A DNA stretch of 29,547 bases, from the NCBI GenBank assembly GCA_002353975.1, contig DEKQ01000133.1:1-29547 (forward strand). Reading direction: 5' to 3'. The notes under the pieces were generated by a model that had not been told where the DNA came from, ran no database searches, and worked only from the letters and a program-made list of their open reading frames with translations. Below, in pieces: positions 1 to 7,900 of this stretch. Numbering within the stretch: the stretch's first letter is position 1; every line of letters starts with the position of its first letter. A program made the position numbers and the translations under genes. The stretch comes from Prevotellaceae bacterium UBA2718 (GTDB lineage Bacteria; Bacteroidota; Bacteroidia; Bacteroidales; Bacteroidaceae).

Positions 1-404
1 GGGAAGAAGTTGATGTGGTCGGTGATAACCATAAGGTCGCCAATGCGGAAATCGGGGCACATGCCGCCAGCAGCATTCGACACGAAGAGCTGCTCGATGC
101 CCAGTTCGTACATCACGCGTTCTGGGAAGGTTACCTCCTTCATCGACCAACCTTCGTAGTAGTGGAAGCGTCCCTTCATGGCTAAGATGCTCTTGCCACC
201 GAGCTGCCCTATGATGAGTTTTCCATCGTGTCCCTCGACTGTAGATACAGGGAAATGGGGGATGTCCTTGTATGGCATTTCCCATTTCGTATCAATCTCG
301 TCAGCCAGATTGCCGAGACCGGAGCCTAAAATCACGGCGATAGCGGGCATTTCGGGCACGCGTTCCTTAAGCCATTGTGCTGTTTCGGCGATTTTGCTGT
401 ACAT
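1..404 (-). CDS. Purine nucleoside phosphorylase, N-terminal part (cut by window edge)
   Basis: Reading the minus strand from an ATG at 404-402 gives about 134 residues beginning MYSKIAETAQWLKERVPEMP, open to the window edge. The translation contains GSGLG near residue 30 (phosphate-binding loop), GRFHYYEG, and SNAAGG near the end. All are typical of the trimeric PunA/DeoD-II type of purine nucleoside phosphorylase, which splits purine (deoxy)ribonucleosides with phosphate into free base and ribose-1-phosphate in the cytoplasm for salvage. The start overlaps the 3' end of lpxK by 38 nt, so translation is probably coupled and the gene is the third member of the sppA-lpxK operon. The C-terminal half lies outside the window, so completeness cannot be judged. 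Confidence 0.9.
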   Translation of the reverse strand, partial: MYSKIAETAQWLKERVPEMPAIAVILGSGLGNLADEIDTKWEMPYKDIPHFPVSTVEGHDGKLIIGQLGGKSILAMKGRFHYYEGWSMKEVTFPERVMYELGIEQLFVSNAAGGMCPDFRIGDLMVITDHINFF

Positions 405-1461
405 AGTTTATTATGGTTTGGTTAAAGTCGCTCTCCCCGTCTTCAAGGAAGATGATGCGTATAGGCAGATAATGGATGTTGCGTCTCACTTGCTGTGACA
501 GGCCCTTCAGGTTCTCCAAGCGCGTGGCATCTTTCTCTGTCGTGATGATAGTGGCGGGCTTTGGTATCATTTTGTATGCCAGATTAATGGCCTCGACGTC
601 TGATTTCGTGAAATCGTGGTGGTCATCAAAGTGCATTGGGGTGATGGACTGACAGCGGTCTTTTAGGTCGGTCATCAGTTGTTCGGGAGACGCTATGCCT
701 GTAATGAGAAGTACGTTTGGTAGCTTTTCTTCAGATTTCACGGTGCGTCCTTCTACGAATATAGGCTGCAGTGCGCCATATTCTATTGTCGTGAAGTAGA
801 GTTTCTGGAACGGCATCAGCCTCATAGCTCTCTGTAGCACACGGTAATCCATCGGCTTCAGGTCAACCGGACATTTCGTTATTATCACGATGTCTGCCCT
901 GTCCTTTCCCTTGCAAGGCTCTCGCAGCCGCCCGGCAGGCAGTAATTCGTCATATACTATCAGCCTGTGATAGTCCACCAGCAATATGTTTATCCCGGGT
1001 TTCACGTACCTGTGTTGGAAGGCATCATCGAGCAGAATAATATCCGTATCCTTCGTAGCGGGAGTGCTAAGCAGCATGTCTATGCCATGACATCGGTCGC
1101 TATCTACCGCCACCCTGACATTCGGAAACTTCTTCAGCATCTGATAGGGCTCATCTCCTATCTGTGGCATGGTGGAGTATTGATCTGCCAATAAGAATCC
1201 CTTGGTCTTTCTCTTGTACCCTCGACTGAGCACCGCCACCTTGAACCTGTTTCGCAGCATCGAAACGAGGTACTCCACATGAGGCGTCTTTCCAGAACCT
1301 CCCACAGTTATATTGCCCACCGAAATGATAGGAATATCGTATGTCCTCGTCTTCAGTATCCACTGCTCGTCAAACAAAAAGTTACGTAACCCTACTCCGA
1401 AGCCGTAAAGCCAGGATAAGGGTTTGAGCCAATGGTTTATTTTGATGAAGTCGCCTTCCAC
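367..1461 (-). CDS. lpxK: Tetraacyldisaccharide 4'-kinase LpxK
   Basis: 364 aa, a normal length for the family. LpxK phosphorylates the 4' position of the tetraacyldisaccharide-1-phosphate lipid A precursor at the cytoplasmic face of the inner membrane, making lipid IVA. Visible signatures are a Walker A loop GGSGKT at residues 54-59 inside ISVGNITVGGSGKTP, SRGYKRKTKG near 79-88, GDEP at 102-105 and DDAFQHR at 145-151. The last carries the acidic and histidine residues conserved around the active site. The hydrophobic N-terminal stretch (about 11-30) fits the membrane-anchoring helix. It starts 33 nt after the sppA stop and overlaps the downstream phosphorylase gene by 38 nt, so one transcript is likely. 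It marks the organism as an LPS-producing Gram-negative. Confidence 0.95.
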   Translation of the reverse strand: MEGDFIKINHWLKPLSWLYGFGVGLRNFLFDEQWILKTRTYDIPIISVGNITVGGSGKTPHVEYLVSMLRNRFKVAVLSRGYKRKTKGFLLADQYSTMPQIGDEPYQMLKKFPNVRVAVDSDRCHGIDMLLSTPATKDTDIILLDDAFQHRYVKPGINILLVDYHRLIVYDELLPAGRLREPCKGKDRADIVIITKCPVDLKPMDYRVLQRAMRLMPFQKLYFTTIEYGALQPIFVEGRTVKSEEKLPNVLLITGIASPEQLMTDLKDRCQSITPMHFDDHHDFTKSDVEAINLAYKMIPKPATIITTEKDATRLENLKGLSQQVRRNIHYLPIRIIFLEDGESDFNQTIINYVQQNRRNSTMA

Positions 1462-1494
1462 TGTGAGTGTTGCGGTACTTGTTTATATTATCAG

Positions 1495-3291
1495 TTAGTT
1501 TGTCTTTCCGTTGATGTCGATGTACTCACATCGTGCCTGTATCGGGTTCTGTGTCTCCAGGCTCTTTATGATGCAGAATGGTTCGTACAGTGTTCCGAGT
1601 GTACTCTTCATCTGCTCATCGAGGTTGTTGCCGTTTCCTGTGGCCTTGTCCAACAGTTGTTCAAGCAGTGTCGGTGGGGTGGGGTAGGCTGTAGCGACAT
1701 ACTTCTTTACCTTAGCCAGCTCAGCCGCCTTCTTCACAGCCTCTGGCATACCTCCGATCTCGTCCACCAGTTTCAGCTTCTTTGCGTCGCCTGCTATCCA
1801 TACACGCCCCTCTGCAATCTCTTTTACCTTTGCTACGGGCATCTTTCTTCCGTCACTGACGCGTTTGCAGAAAAGCTCATAGCCTCGGTTTATGTATTGC
1901 TGCAGCAGCGCCTCCTCCTCTGCATCAAATGGGCGTGCCCTCTGTAGCAGTGACATGTCAGCGTGCTTGTTGGTCTTTACATTGTCAAATGTCAGTCCCA
2001 GTTTCTCTTTGTATAGCCGTGTCATGTCGGGGAATACTCCGAATATACCTATGCTGCCGGTGATTGTCGTAGGCTGTGCCACTATCCATGATGCCGGTGC
2101 TGAGAAGTAATAGGCTCCGCTGGCTGCCGCCCCGCTCATTGAGATTACTACGGGTTTCTTCGCCTTCAGCGTTGCTACGGAGTGCCATATCTCTTCTGAC
2201 GCGAAGCTGTCACCGCCTCCGCTGTTGACTCGTATCACCACCGCCTTCACATTATCGTCTTTGGCAAGCTTGTCAAGGTCCTTCACCATGTCCTTGCTAA
2301 CTATGCTCTGTCCGCCTGAAAAGAGCAGTCCTGCCTCTGAACTTTGCACTATGCTGCCTTCGGCATAGTAAATGGCTATCTTGTCGTCAGTGGCAGACTC
2401 ATTGGCTGTACGTGTCTTTGTAGCCAACTCCGTGCATGATACTTGTTTGATGTCCTCGTCGGCATCCTGCTTCAGCAGCTTCTTTATCTCCGCCTTTACC
2501 TCATTGGCGTACATGGTTTTGTCAATGAGGCGTTGCTTAATCAGCAGTTCCGCGGGCTGGGCCATAGTCACATTGTCAGCATATTTGTTGATGGCTTCCA
2601 CGCTGATGCCGCGGCTCTTGCCTATCTCCGTAGTCACAGTAGTCCACAGACTGCCGATATATCGTGTCACCTGTTCGCGGTTGGCATCGCTCATCTGGCT
2701 CTCCGTGTATTGCTCTGTAGCGCTCTTGTATGTGCCCACTTTGATGACAGTCATCTTCACTCCGAATTTATCCAGCAGGTCTTTTACGTACATAGGCTGG
2801 GCTGCGAGACCGTGGATGTCCAGTGTACCCTCCGGATTCATCCACACTTTGTCTGCCGCAGAGCATACATAGTATGTCCCCTGTGTGTAGCTGTCACCGT
2901 ATGATACTACCCATTTCTTGCTTGTCTTGAAGCGCAGCAGTGCATTGCGTATCTCGCGCAGCGCACTATAGTCAGACAGCATCTGCCCTGACTCCACATA
3001 GATACCCTTTATGTTAGGCTCCTTTGCTGCTGCATCGATGGCCATGACAATATCGTCCACGCCCTGTGATGACGGCATAACCCCCATCATGCGGTCAACA
3101 CTGCCTTCTCCTACGTGCTCCACTATGTCACCGTTGAGCTTTACTACAAGTACGCTCCCCTCACTGATGACAGTGCTGTCACTTGATGCTGTCACGCCCA
3201 CGATGATGGTAAAACAAATGACAGTAAAGATGCAGAGCGTGATTAGTAAACCGACAACAGTGGCACAAACATATTTCAGAAATTGCTTCAT
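1495..3291 (-). CDS. sppA: Signal peptide peptidase SppA, 67K type
   Basis: 598 aa from the ATG at 3291. The reading frame is open to 3324, but the extra 11 residues precede the membrane anchor and would overlap the -7 box, so MKQFLKYVC is the better start. SppA is an inner-membrane serine protease with a Ser/Lys dyad that degrades cleaved signal peptides. One N-terminal membrane segment (about residues 4-34) is followed by two tandem S49 domains. The lysine is seen in GTYKSATE (about K189) in the first domain and the serine in AASGAYYFS (about S391) in the second, which is the arrangement of the long E. coli-type enzyme. It is the first gene of an operon with lpxK 33 nt downstream. No defects seen. 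Confidence 0.95.
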   Translation of the reverse strand: MKQFLKYVCATVVGLLITLCIFTVICFTIIVGVTASSDSTVISEGSVLVVKLNGDIVEHVGEGSVDRMMGVMPSSQGVDDIVMAIDAAAKEPNIKGIYVESGQMLSDYSALREIRNALLRFKTSKKWVVSYGDSYTQGTYYVCSAADKVWMNPEGTLDIHGLAAQPMYVKDLLDKFGVKMTVIKVGTYKSATEQYTESQMSDANREQVTRYIGSLWTTVTTEIGKSRGISVEAINKYADNVTMAQPAELLIKQRLIDKTMYANEVKAEIKKLLKQDADEDIKQVSCTELATKTRTANESATDDKIAIYYAEGSIVQSSEAGLLFSGGQSIVSKDMVKDLDKLAKDDNVKAVVIRVNSGGGDSFASEEIWHSVATLKAKKPVVISMSGAAASGAYYFSAPASWIVAQPTTITGSIGIFGVFPDMTRLYKEKLGLTFDNVKTNKHADMSLLQRARPFDAEEEALLQQYINRGYELFCKRVSDGRKMPVAKVKEIAEGRVWIAGDAKKLKLVDEIGGMPEAVKKAAELAKVKKYVATAYPTPPTLLEQLLDKATGNGNNLDEQMKSTLGTLYEPFCIIKSLETQNPIQARCEYIDINGKTN

Positions 3292-3312
3292 CGCGAAAAT
3301 GTCAATTTGCGG

Positions 3313-3344
3313 CAAAGGTAGCAAAAAAAAATATCAAATCCAAA
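3313..3344 (-). promoter_or_regulatory. Promoter of the sppA-lpxK operon
   Basis: On the minus strand TTTG (3344-3341) is followed by exactly 20 nt and then TACCTTTG (3320-3313). This matches the Bacteroidota TTTG-N19-21-TAnnTTTG promoter. It lies about 20 nt upstream of the chosen sppA start, which supports that start over the longer frame. Confidence 0.75.
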
Positions 3345-3415
3345 TGTTTTCCTTTTTATTTATATATAAGGTGAAAAAAAGTGTGTGGCATCCCCGTCAC
3401 AAAAAGAAAACTTTT

Positions 3416-3423
3416 TAACTTTG
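3416..3423 (+). promoter_or_regulatory. -7 promoter element for the acetylesterase gene
   Basis: TAACTTTG matches the Bacteroidota -7 consensus TAnnTTTG and is followed by a 38-nt gap to the ATG at 3462. No good TTTG box sits at the expected -33 position, so the promoter may be weak or need an activator. Confidence 0.6.
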
Positions 3424-3461
3424 CATTGCATAATTGTGTGCTTTAACCTAAAGCGGAGTCT

Positions 3462-4706
3462 ATGAATTTAATCCAACCGATACTGAAATACCGCGCATCT
3501 CTCTTGCCGAGGGTGTGTGCGGTTTTGTTGTTAACCTTCTGCGCATGCTTCTCTGCAAGTGCCCAGCGGTATGATTTCTCCAAGCAACGTCTCTCTTATC
3601 CGTACTATCTCTCTGTCCCTGTGGCTGATGGCAATTATCGTGTCACTGTTGTCGTGGGCAGCAAGAAGCATGCAGGCGAGACCTGTCTGCGTGCCGAGAA
3701 CCGCCGTCTCATGGAGCATAAGGTGCTGACGCGTAAGGGAGAGATGAAGACGTGCTCTTTCTTGGTCAACAAACGCAGCGTCAATATCCCTGCTTATGAG
3801 TTTGCCGGCAAGCAGAAGGCTGCCTCCGTCGTAAAGATTAAGCCCGGCGAGGTGGGCTCCTTCACGTGGGATGACAGCCTGACAATCGAAGTCAATGGCG
3901 GCAATCCTTGCATTCAGAGCATCACGATAGAGCCTGATACCACTGCCGTTACCCTCTTCCTCTGTGGCAACAGCACTGTTGTTGACCAGGGTCGCGAGCC
4001 TTGGGCATCGTGGGGACAGATGTTCCCAGTGTGGTTCAGTGACAAGGTCTGCGTTGCCAACTACGGTGAGAGCGGACTGACAGCCAATACTTTCCTCGCA
4101 CAGAACCGTTTGGAGAAGATCCTTTCCTGTCTCAAGGCCGGTGACTATGTGTTCTGCGAATTCGGGCACAATGACGAGAAGGAGAAGGGTCCGGGCACGG
4201 GCGCTTGGTATCATTACACCGTCAACCTGAAGAAATTCGTGGATATGGTGCGCTCCAAGGGTGGCAACATCATTTTCTGCACGCCTACTGTGCGCCGTTT
4301 CTTTGAGAAGGATGGCTCTATTCGCAACACTCACGGTGACTTCCCCGCAGCTATGAAGGCCGTGGCAGAGCGTGAGAACGTACCTCTGATAGAACTCAAC
4401 GCCATGACCAAGGTACTCTTTGAGGCAATGGGAAATGAAGGCTCCAAGCATCTCCTTGTGCATTATCCCCTTGGCTCATTCCCCTGGCAGGACCGCGAAT
4501 TTGCCGACAATACCCATTTCAATCCCTTCGGAGCCTACGAGGTGTCTAAATGTATTGTGATGGGACTCAAGCAGCTTCAGTCTCCGTTAGTACAGTATCT
4601 GCGCCCGGGCTGGCAGGATTTCTCACCCTCTCAGCCTGATGACTGGCAGCAGTTCTACTGGCCTCAGTCCATATATCACGACTCTACTAAGCCTGACGGA
4701 AACTGA
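3462..4706 (+). CDS. Secreted rhamnogalacturonan acetylesterase-like SGNH/GDSL hydrolase (CE12-like)
   Basis: 414 aa. A long signal peptide (hydrophobic 18-32, likely cleaved after SASAQ) is followed by a beta-rich N-terminal module (about 36-158), probably a galactose-binding-like fold. The SGNH hydrolase domain (about 162-370) carries the four family blocks: GNST with nucleophile Ser171, NYGESG with Gly202, GHND with Asn237, and DNTH giving Asp349/His352 of the triad. This arrangement is typical of rhamnogalacturonan acetylesterases, which remove acetyl groups from galacturonate in rhamnogalacturonan I and so expose the backbone to lyases. The PL11 lyase gene 228 nt downstream on the same strand supports that substrate. 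Exact specificity (RG-I or other acetylated pectin) is inferred. The N-terminal module fold is a guess from composition and position. Confidence 0.88.
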   Translation: MNLIQPILKYRASLLPRVCAVLLLTFCACFSASAQRYDFSKQRLSYPYYLSVPVADGNYRVTVVVGSKKHAGETCLRAENRRLMEHKVLTRKGEMKTCSFLVNKRSVNIPAYEFAGKQKAASVVKIKPGEVGSFTWDDSLTIEVNGGNPCIQSITIEPDTTAVTLFLCGNSTVVDQGREPWASWGQMFPVWFSDKVCVANYGESGLTANTFLAQNRLEKILSCLKAGDYVFCEFGHNDEKEKGPGTGAWYHYTVNLKKFVDMVRSKGGNIIFCTPTVRRFFEKDGSIRNTHGDFPAAMKAVAERENVPLIELNAMTKVLFEAMGNEGSKHLLVHYPLGSFPWQDREFADNTHFNPFGAYEVSKCIVMGLKQLQSPLVQYLRPGWQDFSPSQPDDWQQFYWPQSIYHDSTKPDGN

Positions 4707-4770
4707 GACTTAATTCAATTTTCGCAAGCAGAGTACTACTTCTATTAAGCAAAGGGATGTGCAACGCATT

Positions 4771-4861
4771 TTCCGTCACGTGCGGAAACTTTTTCCGTAA
4801 CGGTCCGGACAAACATTCCGTAACGGTGCGGACAAACATTCCGTAACGGTGCGGACTTTCG
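4771..4861 (+). repeat. Four tandem 22-23 bp repeats containing CCGTAACGG-type palindromes
   Basis: Units start at 4771, 4793, 4816 and 4839. The core is TTCCGTAACGGTGCGGAC; the first copy has diverged to TTCCGTCACGTGCGGAA. Each unit holds the near-palindrome CCGTNACGG and outer TCCG/CGGA half-sites, so each could form a small hairpin or bind a dimeric regulator. The array lies between the acetylesterase stop and the PL11 start, 74 nt before the lyase ATG. No clear TAnnTTTG promoter was found between array and gene. Confidence 0.85.
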
Positions 4862-4934
4862 TGACTGACCTGATATAGGATGCTCGCAAACCGCAAATTA
4901 TACTAACAAATCTACAACAATAACTAACAAAAAC

Positions 4935-7900
4935 ATGAAATCAAGAAAACTACTTACCATTTTGCTGTTGGCGGCGGTGTCGCTGACAGCAGGTGCGCAG
5001 CGTGTCACTGATAAGCTGACCCGTGGTTTGGTGGCCATTCCGTCCAATGACAAGGATGGAGTTGACGGAAGTTATGGCACCTATTCCGCCGGTATGTTTG
5101 TCAGTTGGCGTAAGCTGCCGGCAGAGTATTTTGACACGAAGTACAATCTCTATCGCAATGGCACGAAGGTGAACAGCGAGCCTCTGAGCGTTTGTAATTA
5201 CCAGGATGCCAGTGGTACGGCAACCAGCACCTACAAGGTAGTCCCCGTTGTCAGGGGCACTGAACGCCCCGACCCGACTTCTGTGGAAGTAAAGCCTTGG
5301 CCACACATGTACTGGGATATTCCTGTCAAGCCTGTTGTCAACCGTAACGGTGCCGACGTTAATAGCCAATATTCTCTGAATGACTGCTCTGTAGCTGACG
5401 TTGACGGCGACGGCGAGATGGAGTTCGTTGTTAAGCGTCGTAACGACAGCGGGCTGAATGTAGCAGGCAATACCACAACCTTCAACCTGCATGAGTGCTA
5501 CAAGATGGACGGCACTCGCTTGTGGTGGATTGATATGGGTCCTAACATGATGTCAGGTCCTGATGAGCAGTTTGACCTTATCCTGTATGACTGGGACTGC
5601 GACGGCAAGGCAGAGGCTCTGATGCGCGGTGCAGACAATATGATTATTCATACTGCCACAGGCAAGACTATCAAGATTGGCAACATGAACTACTATGCTC
5701 CCCGTGATGAATATACCCATCAGGGTGCCGAGTATTTGTTGTATATCAATGGCGAGACTGGTGAGCCTTACGGATGGGATGGCTCTGAGAACTGGACACC
5801 AATGGCCTTCCCGCTGCCTCGCTTTGAGGCCGGTGAGGCTGCTAATCCTCTGAATGCCACAGAAAATGAGTATAAGAATATCTGGGGTGATGCTGATACG
5901 GGTCACCGCTCGCTGAAGATATACATGGGCGCACCATATCTTGATGGCCGTAACCCAAGCATCTTCCTCGGTCGTGGATGTTATACACGCCATAAGTTCT
6001 GCGCACTGAATGTTAATCCTACCACTCACGAGCTGACTCAGGCGTGGCGCTGGAACTGCTATGACTCACGCTCACCTTGGTTCGGTAACGGCTTCCACAA
6101 CTTTGCCATTGCCGACGTTGACATGGACGGTCGCGATGAGATTGTCTTCGGTTCCATGATAATAGATGATAACGGCTACGGCCTCTCCACCACCGGCTTC
6201 GGTCACGGCGATGCACAGCACTGCGGCGACCTTGACCCGTATCGCTGGGGCTTGGAGCAGTTCGTCTGCCTTGAGAGTTCTGCTGTGCCTGGCATTGCCT
6301 ACACCGATGGCATGACCTCCACACTGCGTTACACTACCGGCTCAGGTGCCGACAACGGACGCTGTATGGCAGGTAACTTCCAGAACACCTATCCCGGTGC
6401 TGTAGGTAATACCTTCGGCTATGATGTCATTAGCCTTGTTGCTGACAAGAACATCACTGGCATGAACATGGCCAGCGATGACTATATGAACATGCGCCTT
6501 TACTGGGATGGTGACCTGCTCGACGAGTTTATGGACTCACCGGGAGCCCAGGAACGCTCACCTTATGTATATAAGGCACCGGGCCAGAAAGAGGTAGGTA
6601 CCAACAGATCATATACGAATAGCCGCTGCTGGGGTGGATATGGCAATCTGAACAACTCGTCAAAGAACAACCCCAGCTTCTTGGGTGACATTATTGGAGA
6701 CTGGCGCGAGGAGCTTGTTATCCGTCAGGGAAACAGCTCAATTCGTATCTATATGTCCAACTATCCTTCTCCACACGCCATCACCTCTCTGTGGTATGAC
6801 CATGAGTACCGCAACGGCATGACATGGCAGTCAGTAGGCTACAACCAGCCTCCTCACCCCAGCTTCTTCCTCGGAGAGATGGAGGGCATCACACAGGAGC
6901 CTCCTGCCATTACGCTTGAGGGCCGTACTGAGGTGACAGGCTCTATCAGTGGAGGCGACCAGCTGCTTATCTCTGGCTATGAGAACAAGACCGTCAGCGT
7001 TCAGGATGGCGCTGCACCTAACGTACTCTATGTCAACGCACCTGCGCTCGTGGCAGGTAGCGGTTCACAGCAGGCTACCAGCTCCACACCTAAGCTGCCC
7101 GCGCAGACCGTGACCACCTATACCACAACCCTTACAGGCGGTGCCTTTGGCGGTGCTATGCGTCTGGTGAAGCAGGGTGAGGGTGTTCTCGTACTGCCTA
7201 ATGTTACAGAGAAGCACACAGGTGCTACCGATGTGTGGAACGGTACGTTGCAGTTCGACGGCACATTCGAGTCCAGTCCTCTGTGGCTCAACCGTCACAC
7301 CACGCTCATCAGTGACGGCGGCAAGTTCATGGCAGGCCTGAAGGCAGACTATAATGCTACGGTTTATCCTGGCGGAAAAGGCAAGGTCGGCAACATCACG
7401 GCTTCTACGCTGCAGATGGGCTTCGGTTCACGCATCGTCTTTGACTTTGCTAACGGTTCATTTGACCAGGTTAATGCCAACGACCTTACCGTGGAGGCTA
7501 AGACAGATCAGGTGTGGATTGACTACGGTCCTCGCTACAAGGCTCCGGTATTACAGTTTGAGGGCGCCGCTAACATTAGCGCCGGAACTTACGACCTCGG
7601 TACAATAGGAAAGATAGAGGGCGACATCTCTCAGATTATCCTCGAGGGCTTTGATGCCAGCAAGCAGGCTTCTCTGGCTTATAACAATGGTAAGCTGCAG
7701 TTAGTGATAGAGGGCATGCGCGAAGCAGGCACAGTACAGTGGAATGGTACGGCAAGTGAGAACAGCTGGCAGGAGGCTGTCAGTGAGACCTTCCTCTTGG
7801 ACGGCGCACCTACCTATTCTGCGAATGGCGACCATGTGATATTCAATGATGATGCCGCAAACACCAATGTCATCATCAAGGGTGCGGTAAATCCTGCTGA

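Noticed and set aside
1432..1947. 171-aa plus-strand open frame rich in Cys and Leu
   Set aside because: It is antisense to sppA, whose catalytic motifs are intact. No start context or domain supports it.
3531..4463. 310-aa open frame on the minus strand
   Set aside because: It is fully antisense to the acetylesterase gene, which has a signal peptide and all four SGNH blocks. The antisense translation shows no recognisable domain.
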